Shown one piece after another: positions 9,303 through 18,196 of a DNA stretch of 64,000 bases. Under the pieces are notes generated by a model that was given only the letters and a program-made list of their open reading frames with translations, did no database searches and was not told the DNA's origin. The position numbers and the translations under genes were made by a program. The DNA is from Alphaproteobacteria bacterium (GTDB lineage: Bacteria > Pseudomonadota > Alphaproteobacteria > JAQWUY01), in assembly GCA_029250225.1 (NCBI GenBank), contig JAQWUY010000010.1, positions 1 to 64,000 on the forward strand. Direction: 5' to 3'. Every line of letters starts with the position of its first letter. The first letter of the stretch is position 1.

Positions 9303-10442
9303 TTAATTCAATATATAGCTAAGGACACTATTTAAAGTTAGTCTGCCTTTTTGTGTTGTTTTTAATCTTTCTTGGAATTCAATCAATCCTTTGTCTATGG
9401 CTACTTTTAATCTTTCCATATCTAGCACATATTCAAATCCGGCGCCTGTTATTGATTTTATTTTTTGTTCTGACACACCTTCTTTTAATCTTAATCCCAT
9501 TAAAATAGTTTCAATAGCTTGTTCTTTTTTATCAATGATATCATTTTCAAAATATGAGCTATCTTTCAACCATTTTTCAGGGTTGCTATGGCAAGCTGTA
9601 CCATATTTATTACCGTTTATATCGGTAATACGACCGTGTGCCCCTGCCCCGATACCTATGTAATCATCATAACCCCAATAAAGTTTATTATGCTTGCTTT
9701 CATCACCGGAAATAGAATAATTAGAAACCTCGTAAGCATCATAACCAAGTTCAGATAAATAATTATTTGTAAATACATACATATCAGCGGACAATTCATC
9801 GTTAGGCATAATTATTTCACCTTTATCAAAACGACGCTTAAACACTGTTCCATCTTCAATTGTAAGTTGGTATAAAGATATATGGCCACCTATATTTTTA
9901 ACTGCTTGTAAAAGTTCTAGGCGCCATTGTTCAATTGTTTGATTAGGACGACAATATATCATATCAAATGACCATCTAGAAAAATGTTTTTGAGCAATTT
10001 CAACTGCTTGTAAAGCTTCGGCTGAATTATGTTCTCGCCCTAAATATTGTAATGCATCATCGTTTAAAGATTGCACCCCCAAGGAAACACGATTTACACC
10101 GGCAATTTTAAAATCATTAAATTTCTTGCTTTCCACGGAAGTAGGGTTTGCTTCAAGAGTTATTTCAATATCGTTTGTAAATCCGAATAATTCATTAGCT
10201 TTATCAATTATTTTTTCTACCATTATTGCCGGCATTAATGATGGTGTCCCACCGCCAAAAAATATACTTGTTAATGGTTTGGGATTTATTCTAGTTGCGG
10301 TTTTTTCTAGGTCTCGCATATATGCATCTGTATATTGTTCTACATCAATAGGATTCTTGCGAACATGAGAATTAAAGTCACAATACGGACATTTTTTTTT
10401 ACAAAATGGGTAATGAACATATAGTCCAAGTTTATTATGCAA
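9303..10442 (-). CDS. hemW: Heme chaperone HemW (radical SAM)
   Basis: HemW is a radical-SAM protein related to oxygen-independent coproporphyrinogen oxidase and is thought to deliver heme to respiratory enzymes. The CxxxCxxC cluster site is present (YPFCKKKCPYCDFN, about residues 14-22), then the SAM-binding FFGGGTPSLM. The HemN-type C-terminal domain follows (IGIGAGAHGR, LMGLRLKEGV). The likely start is TTG at 10442, overlapping the rdgB stop by 8 nt; no in-frame ATG precedes the cluster motif. It is last in the polA-rph-rdgB-hemW run. The three closely spaced cysteines plus this length (379 residues) favour HemW over true HemN. Confidence 0.92.
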   Translation of the reverse strand: MHNKLGLYVHYPFCKKKCPYCDFNSHVRKNPIDVEQYTDAYMRDLEKTATRINPKPLTSIFFGGGTPSLMPAIMVEKIIDKANELFGFTNDIEITLEANPTSVESKKFNDFKIAGVNRVSLGVQSLNDDALQYLGREHNSAEALQAVEIAQKHFSRWSFDMIYCRPNQTIEQWRLELLQAVKNIGGHISLYQLTIEDGTVFKRRFDKGEIIMPNDELSADMYVFTNNYLSELGYDAYEVSNYSISGDESKHNKLYWGYDDYIGIGAGAHGRITDINGNKYGTACHSNPEKWLKDSSYFENDIIDKKEQAIETILMGLRLKEGVSEQKIKSITGAGFEYVLDMERLKVAIDKGLIEFQERLKTTQKGRLTLNSVLSYILN

Positions 10443-11034
10443 AACAAAATTCTTTCATTTTTCTAAATGCATCGCTACGATGACTAATCAAATGTTTTTG
10501 TTGCGGTTCCATTTCACCAAAGGTAATATCATAACCATCGGGAATAAATATTGGATCATAACCAAATCCCTTGTTTCCTCTGGGTGGGAAGGTAAGTTGA
10601 CCGTGGACTTCACCCCTAAAAACTAATTCTTGTTTAGTAATAGGATTTACAATAGCCAAACAACAAACAAAAAAAGCTGACATATCAGTTACTTTCCTGT
10701 CATTTAATTCGTCATTAATTCTTTGTATTGCTAGGTTAAAATCTTTCTTAGCACCTGCGTATCTTGCCGAATAAATACCTGGTTTATTATCTAGCCCGAC
10801 TACACATAAACCACTATCATCAGCAAGTGATACTTTAGTGCTTGCCTTTGCACTATGCCTTGCTTTTAATAATGCATTATCTTCGAATGTAAGCCCATCT
10901 TCCACAGGTTCACAAATGTTATAATCGCTTGCAATTGAAACGATACAACCGTATGGTTTAACGAGCGAAGATATTTCAGGGATTTTACCCTTGTTATGCG
11001 TTGCAATAACTATTTCAGTATTATTCAATTGCAT
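10435..11034 (-). CDS. rdgB: XTP/dITP pyrophosphatase (RdgB/HAM1)
   Basis: This house-cleaning enzyme hydrolyses dITP, XTP and ITP to monophosphates, keeping deaminated purines out of DNA. The 199-residue protein has the family signatures: IATHNKGK at the N-terminus, ADDSGLCV, PGIYSARYAG, GNKGFGYDPIF and SHRSDAFRKM. It overlaps rph by 14 nt and hemW by 8 nt, pointing to coupled translation. Confidence 0.96.
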   Translation of the reverse strand: MQLNNTEIVIATHNKGKIPEISSLVKPYGCIVSIASDYNICEPVEDGLTFEDNALLKARHSAKASTKVSLADDSGLCVVGLDNKPGIYSARYAGAKKDFNLAIQRINDELNDRKVTDMSAFFVCCLAIVNPITKQELVFRGEVHGQLTFPPRGNKGFGYDPIFIPDGYDITFGEMEPQQKHLISHRSDAFRKMKEFCFA

Positions 11035-11731
11035 ATTTTAATGCCTGTTTCTGAATTTGAATTATCTCTTCACACCCTTTTCGAGCTAAACTAAATAACT
11101 CATTAAATTTTTCCGGAGCAAAAGAATATTTCTCTGCCGTTGTTTGAATTTCAACAATATTACCGCTTTGTGTTAATACAAAATTTGCATCAACTTCTGC
11201 CGATGAATCTTGTTCGTAATCCAAATCTAGTACACATTTACCATCAACAACCCCACAAGAAATTGCAGATAGGTTATCAACTATAAATTCTTTACTAACA
11301 ATAGCATTTTTCAGCATATATTTTTGTACTAACATCAAAGCAACCCAAGCACCGGTAATACTAGCCGTTCTTGTCCCGCCATCTGCTTGAATAACATCGC
11401 AATCTATTCTAACTTGATTTTCACCCATTTTTTCAAAATCAACAACAGACCTTAATGACCTGCCTATTAATCTTTGTATTTCTTGGGTTCGTCCAGATTC
11501 AGCACTTTTTTTACGATTCATTCTTTCGTGTGTTGAACGGGGTAACATTCCATATTCAGCCGTGACCCAACCAGTCCCAGTCCCCCTTAAAAAAGGCGGA
11601 ACTCTTGTTTCAACAGTTGCATTACAAAGTACAGTGGTATTACCAAATTTAATTAAGCAAGAACCCTCCGCATACGGTGTATAATCAGTTATAATTTCAA
11701 TTTTGCGAAGTTCGTTATTTTTTCTTGTCAT
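11021..11731 (-). CDS. rph: Ribonuclease PH
   Basis: RNase PH is a phosphate-dependent 3'-5' exonuclease that trims tRNA precursors. The 236-residue protein is full length for the family and shows RGTGTGWVTAEYGMLPRSTHERM, GRSLRSVVDF and the active-site region IDCDVIQADGGTRTASITGA. It lies 27 nt after polA and overlaps rdgB. The rph-rdgB-hemW order is typical of alphaproteobacteria. Confidence 0.96.
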   Translation of the reverse strand: MTRKNNELRKIEIITDYTPYAEGSCLIKFGNTTVLCNATVETRVPPFLRGTGTGWVTAEYGMLPRSTHERMNRKKSAESGRTQEIQRLIGRSLRSVVDFEKMGENQVRIDCDVIQADGGTRTASITGAWVALMLVQKYMLKNAIVSKEFIVDNLSAISCGVVDGKCVLDLDYEQDSSAEVDANFVLTQSGNIVEIQTTAEKYSFAPEKFNELFSLARKGCEEIIQIQKQALKYAIE

Positions 11732-11758
11732 ATTATTACTTTCCTATTTTTTTTATTA

Positions 11759-14578
11759 TTATTTCCAAACTTTATTAATGCTAGAATCAACGACTAGTGG
11801 AACTGATAAATACAACCAATCTGTATGAGAATTTTCCATTATAGTTTTAATTTTATCTTGATAATTTTCAACTTTATCTTCATCAACTTCAAATATTAAT
11901 TCATCGTGAACTTGTAATAATAATTTTATATCTTCCTTGTTATGGATTTCGTTGTAAATTTTTATCATTGCATTTTTAATTATATCTGCGGAAGTTCCCT
12001 GTATAGGTGAATTAATCGCTTGACGGTGTGCGTGTCCCCTTAGAGCTGAGTTATTACTGCTTGCATCAGGTAAATGAATCTTTCGCCCGAATATTGTTTC
12101 TACATAGCCTTTTTCATCTGAATATTGTTTTGTATTTTCCATATACATACGAATACCTGGAAATGCCTTGAAATAACTATCTATAAAATCTTTTGCCTGA
12201 GTCCTTGAACATCCTGCTTGTCTTGCTAGTCCGTAGGGCGAAACGCCATATATAATGCCAAAATTTATTACTTTTGCCCTTCTACGCATATCACTATCAA
12301 CTTCATCAATGCCGAACATAGATTTAGCTGTTGAAGTATGAATATCACCGCCATCATTAAAAATTTTTATCATTTCTTCATCGCCTGATATATGTGCAAC
12401 TAGTCTAAGTTCGATTTGACTATAATCTAGGCTTAAAAATACTTTGCCTTTATCAGCAACGAAACATTCGCGAATTTTTTTACCATCAATACCTTTTACC
12501 GGAATGTTTTGTAAATTAGGATCTGATGATGACAACCTGCCTGTTGTTGTACCCGCCATATTAAAAGAAGTATGGACTCGATTTGTTTTTAAACTGATTT
12601 GATTTTGTAATGCATCAGTATAAGTTGATTTTAATTTTGAGTACTGGCGATATCTTAGTATATCTTCGATAATTGGATCTTCATCATAAATTGATTCCAA
12701 AACATCAGAACTAGTAGAATATCCACCCAATTTAGTTTTTTTACCGCCACTAATTCCCATTTTTTCAAATAATAATTCAGATAATTGTTTAGGACTTGCC
12801 ACATTAAAATCATCCATACCGTGTTTTATTGCAATATCCAAGACTTTTTGTTTTGTCGTCTCAATTTTTTTACCAAATTCTTTTGATAATAAAATAAGTT
12901 TTTCCCTGTCAACTTTTATACCTGAATTTTCCATATTAGCAATTACAGGTATTAAAGGACGCTCCAAATTTTCATAAACTGAAACAACAGAATTAACAAC
13001 TATTTGATTTTTTAATAATTTGTGTAGCCTTAATGTTATATCTGCATCTTCGCAAGCATAATCAGTTGCTTTTTCTATGTCAGCTTGTGAAAATAGTATT
13101 TGTTTTTTACCTTTACCGCAAACATCTTCGAATTTTATACAATCGTGATCAAGGTAGCGTTTAGCCAAATCATTCATATTATGTTTTGCACGCCCACTGT
13201 CAACACAACAAGATAACAACATTGTATCGTCAAAAGGCTTTATATCTAAGCCTATTTTTTTAAGTATTGAAATGTCATATTTAATATTTTGTCCAACTTT
13301 TAAAATACTGCTATCCAACAAAATTGGTTTTAATATTTCCACTACTTTATCAACTGGAATCTGTTCAAATGATTGAACATCATCTTGAACTGGTTCAGTA
13401 AACAAATCATCTTGTTCTAAATTTTCACCGCTCGAATGATTTATTGGTATGTAACAAGCTTTACCATATTCATAAGACATTGAAATTCCAACAATATCGG
13501 AATCTACTATGTGTAATCCCGTTGTTTCCGTGTCAATAGAAAGTATACCAGCTGTTTTTACGCCTGAAAGCCATTTTGTAAGTTCATCAGTAGTATGAAT
13601 TGAAACATATTTGGTTTTTACTTTATCAAAAACAGAATTAGTTAAATTTATTTTTTCTTTTAAATTTTTAGATTCATTTTTATCTTGTGAGTCTTTTACT
13701 TCTTCATCTTTTATTAATTCAGTATCTGAATCTAATTTTGATAATAATCTTTTAAAGTTATTTTCTAGTAAAAATTCTTTTAATTCAGATTTATCATATT
13801 TTTTACGAGTAAAGTGTTCTAGCCCAACTTCGATTGGAACATCATTTTTTAATGTAACTAGTTTTTTTGACATTCGAGCATCATCAGCATAATCAATTAA
13901 ATTTTGACGGCGTTTATTTTGTTTAATTGTGTGAGCATTTGCTAACAAATTTTCTAAGTCACCAAATTCTTCTATCAATTGTGAAGCTGTTTTTATACCT
14001 ATTCCAGCTACACCAGGAATATTATCAGAACTATCACCTGCTAAGGATTGTACATCAACAACTTGTTCTGGATAAACACCGAATTTTTCAAATACTCTTT
14101 CACGATCAATGGTAATATTTTTCATTGCATCGAACATAGTAATATTATCATTAACTAATTGCATTAAATCTTTATCTGATGAAATTATACTAACCTCAGC
14201 CCCCATATCATCAGCCATTTTCGCATATGTAGCTATTAAATCGTCAGCTTCATAATTATCCATTTCAACCATAGGGATATTGTACGCCTTACAAGCTTGC
14301 CTTATAAGTTTAAACTGTGGGATTAAATTTTCAGGTGCATCATCGCGATTTGCCTTGTAAGCGGGATATATTTCGTTTCTGAAATTGCGTCTTGCTTTAT
14401 CAAAAATAACGGCGACTAAATCAGCGTCTGTTTGGTTTATCAATTTATTTATCATTGTACAAAAACCATAAACAGCATTTGTTGGTGTCCCATCTTCGCG
14501 GTTCATTAATGGATAACCATAATAAGCACGAAAAATAAATCCTGAACCATCAATGAGGTATAAATGTTTTGGTTGCAT
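11759..14578 (-). CDS. polA: DNA polymerase I
   Basis: A 939-residue DNA polymerase I with all three activities apparent. The N-terminal 5' nuclease has IDGSGFIFRAYYG and DNYEADDLIATYA (about residues 9-260). The 3'-5' proofreading domain keeps its acidic residues (ILSIDTETTGLH near residue 350). The polymerase domain has motif A (LSLDYSQIELRL), motif B (RRAKVINFGIIYG) and motif C (QVHDELIFE). A variable linker rich in Lys and Asp lies near residues 285-320. It works in Okazaki fragment maturation and repair. It starts the minus-strand group ending with hemW. Confidence 0.97.
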   Translation of the reverse strand: MQPKHLYLIDGSGFIFRAYYGYPLMNREDGTPTNAVYGFCTMINKLINQTDADLVAVIFDKARRNFRNEIYPAYKANRDDAPENLIPQFKLIRQACKAYNIPMVEMDNYEADDLIATYAKMADDMGAEVSIISSDKDLMQLVNDNITMFDAMKNITIDRERVFEKFGVYPEQVVDVQSLAGDSSDNIPGVAGIGIKTASQLIEEFGDLENLLANAHTIKQNKRRQNLIDYADDARMSKKLVTLKNDVPIEVGLEHFTRKKYDKSELKEFLLENNFKRLLSKLDSDTELIKDEEVKDSQDKNESKNLKEKINLTNSVFDKVKTKYVSIHTTDELTKWLSGVKTAGILSIDTETTGLHIVDSDIVGISMSYEYGKACYIPINHSSGENLEQDDLFTEPVQDDVQSFEQIPVDKVVEILKPILLDSSILKVGQNIKYDISILKKIGLDIKPFDDTMLLSCCVDSGRAKHNMNDLAKRYLDHDCIKFEDVCGKGKKQILFSQADIEKATDYACEDADITLRLHKLLKNQIVVNSVVSVYENLERPLIPVIANMENSGIKVDREKLILLSKEFGKKIETTKQKVLDIAIKHGMDDFNVASPKQLSELLFEKMGISGGKKTKLGGYSTSSDVLESIYDEDPIIEDILRYRQYSKLKSTYTDALQNQISLKTNRVHTSFNMAGTTTGRLSSSDPNLQNIPVKGIDGKKIRECFVADKGKVFLSLDYSQIELRLVAHISGDEEMIKIFNDGGDIHTSTAKSMFGIDEVDSDMRRRAKVINFGIIYGVSPYGLARQAGCSRTQAKDFIDSYFKAFPGIRMYMENTKQYSDEKGYVETIFGRKIHLPDASSNNSALRGHAHRQAINSPIQGTSADIIKNAMIKIYNEIHNKEDIKLLLQVHDELIFEVDEDKVENYQDKIKTIMENSHTDWLYLSVPLVVDSSINKVWK

Positions 14579-14728
14579 ATGTAAAATCCCACTAGCTTCT
14601 TTAAAATATTACTTTTGTTAATTATAAAATAAGGTACTATAAATTTAAAATTTATGCTATATTTAACTAGTAAAAAAGATATTTTTTATATATATTGCGG
14701 TTAAATAATTTTATTAGGTGATATTTTA

Positions 14729-15658
14729 ATGACAAATATAAAAAATGCAATAGAAATAACGAATATAAAAAAGTATTTCAAATCAGGCTCTGAATATAAT
14801 AAAAAAGCTTTAAAAGGTTTCGATTTAAATATTCCAAAGGGCTGTATGTTTGGTTTGCTTGGCCCAAATGGTGCCGGCAAATCAACCCTAATCAACATAT
14901 TATGTGGATTAACAATAAAAACATCAGGAAATGTAAAAATATGGGGTATAGATATTGACGATGACCACAGAAATGCAAAAAATGCAATTGGTATCGTTCC
15001 GCAAGAATTTGTTACTGACCCATTTTTTGACCCTATGGAATTGTTAGAAATGCACGCTGGTTTATATGGAATAAAAAAACAAAACCGCAAAACCGAAGAA
15101 ATTTTAAAATTAGTTGGTTTATGGGAACAACGACACGCCTATCCACGACAGTTATCCGGTGGTATGAAACGCCGTTTATTAATTGCAAAAGCAATGGTGC
15201 ATCAACCACCTATTTTAGTGCTAGATGAACCAACAGCTGGTGTTGATATCGAACTAAGAAAACAATTGTGGGATAATATAAGACAATTGAATAAAATGGG
15301 TACGACTGTTATACTTACCACACACTACCTAGAAGAAGCACAGGAATTATGTGATTATATCGCAGTAATAGATGACGGTGATTTAATAAAAACAGGTAAT
15401 GTAAAAGAATTATTAAAAAATGAAAACCAAAAAACTATAACCGTCAGTTTGGATAAAAAATTTGACAAAAAACACATTCCAAACTATACAGACCTGATTT
15501 CAGTAAAAAATAATATAATTGAACTATCATTTAAACCTACTGAAACTAACATAGGAAATGTTTTAACTGAATTAAATAATTCAAATTATAATATACAAGA
15601 TATATCAACACAAGAAACAAAACTAGAAGATTTGTTTTTACAACTTACAAATGGGTAA
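14729..15658 (+). CDS. ABC transporter ATP-binding protein (orphan, YadG/CcmA-like)
   Basis: A 309-residue ATPase of the multidrug/drug-resistance ABC type. Walker A (GPNGAGKST, near residue 47), the Q-loop (GIVPQEF), the signature LSGGMKRRL, Walker B (ILVLDEPTAGVD) and the H-loop (TTHYLEEA) are intact. The C-terminal 80 residues form the regulatory tail common in this group. The usual partner, an ABC-2 type permease, is not beside it in this window, so the transported compound and the membrane partner are unknown. It is followed by a small gene after 3 nt. Confidence 0.88.
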   Translation: MTNIKNAIEITNIKKYFKSGSEYNKKALKGFDLNIPKGCMFGLLGPNGAGKSTLINILCGLTIKTSGNVKIWGIDIDDDHRNAKNAIGIVPQEFVTDPFFDPMELLEMHAGLYGIKKQNRKTEEILKLVGLWEQRHAYPRQLSGGMKRRLLIAKAMVHQPPILVLDEPTAGVDIELRKQLWDNIRQLNKMGTTVILTTHYLEEAQELCDYIAVIDDGDLIKTGNVKELLKNENQKTITVSLDKKFDKKHIPNYTDLISVKNNIIELSFKPTETNIGNVLTELNNSNYNIQDISTQETKLEDLFLQLTNG

Positions 15659-15661
15659 AAA

Positions 15662-16018
15662 ATGAAAAAAGAAATAGATATTTGGCAATTTGTTCGCATT
15701 ATGGTTGAAGCTGAAACCAATAAAGAAGGAAAAATATTACTTGATAACTTTGGTGATGCTTGGAATGAAGTAGATGCAAAATTAACCGAATTAGCGGACA
15801 CTGATATGCAAGCATATGCAAATATGATGATGTCGCAAAACATAGTACTAGAAACAAATAAAAAAATTAATGAAGCAATGGTTAGTATAATCAGTTCTGT
15901 TATTGAAAAATTAACTAATCAACTAGATAATATTGATACTGAATCTGATGAATTAGCACAAGACCTAGCATTTGAAATACAAGGTCTAGAACAATTAGTT
16001 GACGAGTTATTAAACTAA
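15662..16018 (+). CDS. Hypothetical acidic helical protein (118 aa)
   Basis: I do not recognise this protein. It is 118 residues, acidic, almost entirely helical by eye, with no signal peptide, membrane segment, cysteine or catalytic motif. It starts 3 nt after the ABC ATPase stop and abuts the following SpoU methyltransferase, so it is probably co-transcribed with both. No function is proposed. Confidence 0.7.
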   Translation: MKKEIDIWQFVRIMVEAETNKEGKILLDNFGDAWNEVDAKLTELADTDMQAYANMMMSQNIVLETNKKINEAMVSIISSVIEKLTNQLDNIDTESDELAQDLAFEIQGLEQLVDELLN

Positions 16019-16594
16019 ATGGAAAAAACAATGTATCCTTATAATAAAACTGGATTTTTTGCAATTGGGGTTGAAGGTGTTTCAAAACCAAGAAATGCTG
16101 GTGCCATATTTCGTACAGCCCACGCATTTAATTCAGATTTTGTTTTTACTGTAAACTCAAAGATAGATATTAAATCTATGTATTCAACGGATACTTCAAA
16201 AACATTTAAAAGTGTTCCGTATTACGATTATGAAACTCCACAAGAAATATCAGTTCCAAAAAACTGTGCAATTGTCGGGGTTGAATTATGTGATGAAGCT
16301 GTTGTCTTGCCCGAATTTTGCCACCCTATGCGATGTGCTTACATATTTGGGCCCGAACGAGGCAGTTTATCAAAAGAAACACAAGAAAAATGTGATTATA
16401 TGGTTAAAATTCCAACTAAATTCTGTATTAATGTTTCAACAGCAGTTGCAATTACAATATATGACCGTATACAATCATTGCATAAATGGTGCCGTCGCCC
16501 CTTAACACCTAGTGGTAAACCAGAAAAAAACAAACCTCATGTTTCTGGTGGCCCTGTAATTCGTCGTGGGAATAATAAAGGTTATGATTTTTAA
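16019..16594 (+). CDS. TrmH/SpoU-family RNA 2'-O-methyltransferase
   Basis: A 191-residue SPOUT-class methyltransferase. Motif 1 is GVEGVSKPRNAGAIFRTAHAF, motif 2 is AYIFGPERGSLS, and motif 3 is IPTKFCINVSTAVAITIYD, which together form the trefoil-knot SAM site. The basic C-terminal tail (RRPLTPSGKPEKNKP) may contact RNA. The substrate cannot be read from sequence; this subgroup is distinct from TrmL and RlmB. An ATG at 16031 has a nearer GGA ribosome site and is an alternative start. The gene abuts the upstream 118-residue gene and overlaps the following exported protein. Confidence 0.88.
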   Translation: MEKTMYPYNKTGFFAIGVEGVSKPRNAGAIFRTAHAFNSDFVFTVNSKIDIKSMYSTDTSKTFKSVPYYDYETPQEISVPKNCAIVGVELCDEAVVLPEFCHPMRCAYIFGPERGSLSKETQEKCDYMVKIPTKFCINVSTAVAITIYDRIQSLHKWCRRPLTPSGKPEKNKPHVSGGPVIRRGNNKGYDF

Positions 16595-17078
16595 AAAATT
16601 TTTTATAGTTGTTATTTCGTTATTTATATTTAATCCTGTCTTTGCTCTTGACAAGGACTTGGGTGTAAGTAAAAGATTCAATATGCATATGTATAAACAA
16701 GATGAACAAACAATATGTAATTTGTATTCATCACCTATTACACAATCAACGCCGTATCGCGGTAAAAATGTGAAATTGCATATTACAAATCGTCCACAAA
16801 AAAATCATCGTCATAAATTATCAATTAATATGGGAACTAATGTTAATACAAAAAAACCAATGCTGGTAATGATTGATAATAAAAAATATACTTTTTTCGC
16901 CCATAAAAATTTTATATTCCCATACAATAAAGATGAAAAAAGAATTATAAGAGATATGCGTCGTGCCCGTAAATTAGTAATCAAAATATATGATAATAAC
17001 GACAAATTAATAACTGATGAATATTCATTATATGGACTTATTCAAGCAATCTCTGTCATAGATAGGGCTTGCAGATGA
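16584..17078 (+). CDS. Exported IalB-like protein
   Basis: This 164-residue protein starts with a clear signal peptide (MIFKKFFIVVISLFIFNPVFA). The mature part resembles the invasion-associated locus B (IalB) family in layout: an early cysteine (TICNLYSS), a run of beta-strand-like segments, and the C-terminal DEYSLYGLIQAISVIDRAC ending in a second cysteine. The likeness is clear at the end and weak in the middle. IalB proteins are periplasmic or outer-membrane associated in alphaproteobacteria and often lie beside rlmN, as here. The start overlaps the SpoU gene, and the stop overlaps the rlmN ATG. Not proof of invasiveness. Confidence 0.65.
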   Translation: MIFKKFFIVVISLFIFNPVFALDKDLGVSKRFNMHMYKQDEQTICNLYSSPITQSTPYRGKNVKLHITNRPQKNHRHKLSINMGTNVNTKKPMLVMIDNKKYTFFAHKNFIFPYNKDEKRIIRDMRRARKLVIKIYDNNDKLITDEYSLYGLIQAISVIDRACR

Positions 17079-18196
17079 GCAACAAACAATTAAATGATTT
17101 TATGCCTGGTGGCAATATGACCGATAACAAAAAAAACTTTATTGGTATGGATATTGAACAAATAAAGCAAGAAATGGTAATGATAGGTGAAAAACCTTTT
17201 CGCGCTAAGCAAATATATCTTTGGATATATTCAAAAGGTGCAAAATCAATAGATGATATGACAGATTTATCAAAATCATTGAGAGAAAAATTACATCGTA
17301 ATTATTGTGTATCAAGGCCGTATATTACAAACCATCAAGTTTCAAAAGATGGAACACAAAAATGGTTACTTAAATACAAAGATGGCAACGAAGCAGAAAT
17401 GGTATTTATTCCCGAATATGATCGCGGTACATTATGTGTATCATCACAAGTTGGTTGCACATTAACCTGTAAGTTTTGTCATACAGGAACACAAAAACTA
17501 GTCCGTAATCTAGAAATATCAGAAATAACAGGACAAGTAATAATTGCCCGCGATATGCTCGAAGGGTGGCAATTAAACGGTGAGAAGAGAAAACTTACAA
17601 ACATAGTATTTATGGGTATGGGTGAGCCTTTGTACAACACCGATAATATTATTTCATCTTTAAAAATTCTTACCGATAAAAACGGGATTGCAATTTCAAA
17701 AAGAAAAATAACTGTTTCAACTAGTGGTGTTGCCGATCAACTTGAAAGATTAGGCAGTGAAACTAATGCCTCATTAGCAATTTCATTACACGCACCAGAT
17801 GATGAAACACGCACAAAAATTATGCCAATAAATAAAAAATACAACTTAGATATTTTAATGGATATTTGTCGTAAATATCCTGAAATTTCTAATACAAATC
17901 GTATTACTTGGGAATATGTAATGTTAAAAGGCGTGAATGATACAAATGAGCACGCAAAACTACTAGCTAAATTAATAAAGGGAATTCCATCAAAAGTTAA
18001 TTTAATTCCTTTTAATCCTTGGGATAATAGCCCTTATGAATGTTCTGAACCAGAACAAATACAAAATTTTGCTAAAATATTATTAAAAAATAAAATACCG
18101 GCTCCTATTCGTAAAACAAGGGGTGAAGATATTATGGCGGCTTGTGGACAATTAAAATCAGAATCTGAACGCATCGGTAAATGGCAAAAGAAGTAA
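17075..18196 (+). CDS. rlmN: 23S rRNA/tRNA adenine-C2 methyltransferase RlmN
   Basis: RlmN is a dual-specificity radical-SAM enzyme that methylates C2 of A2503 in 23S rRNA and A37 in some tRNAs. The radical-SAM site is SQVGCTLTCKFCHTGT; the catalytic cysteine region is near the C-terminus (IMAACGQL). PFRAKQIYLWIYSKG and VFMGMGEPLYN are family signatures. The ATG at 17075 overlaps the upstream stop as ATGA, with AGGG about 8 nt upstream; a TTG at 17069 is also open. 373 residues is normal. Confidence 0.96.
   Translation: MSNKQLNDFMPGGNMTDNKKNFIGMDIEQIKQEMVMIGEKPFRAKQIYLWIYSKGAKSIDDMTDLSKSLREKLHRNYCVSRPYITNHQVSKDGTQKWLLKYKDGNEAEMVFIPEYDRGTLCVSSQVGCTLTCKFCHTGTQKLVRNLEISEITGQVIIARDMLEGWQLNGEKRKLTNIVFMGMGEPLYNTDNIISSLKILTDKNGIAISKRKITVSTSGVADQLERLGSETNASLAISLHAPDDETRTKIMPINKKYNLDILMDICRKYPEISNTNRITWEYVMLKGVNDTNEHAKLLAKLIKGIPSKVNLIPFNPWDNSPYECSEPEQIQNFAKILLKNKIPAPIRKTRGEDIMAACGQLKSESERIGKWQKK

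Noticed and set aside
14701-15090. Minus-strand open frame opposite the ABC ATPase start
   Set aside because: Overlaps the Walker A region of a well-supported gene and has no family likeness.
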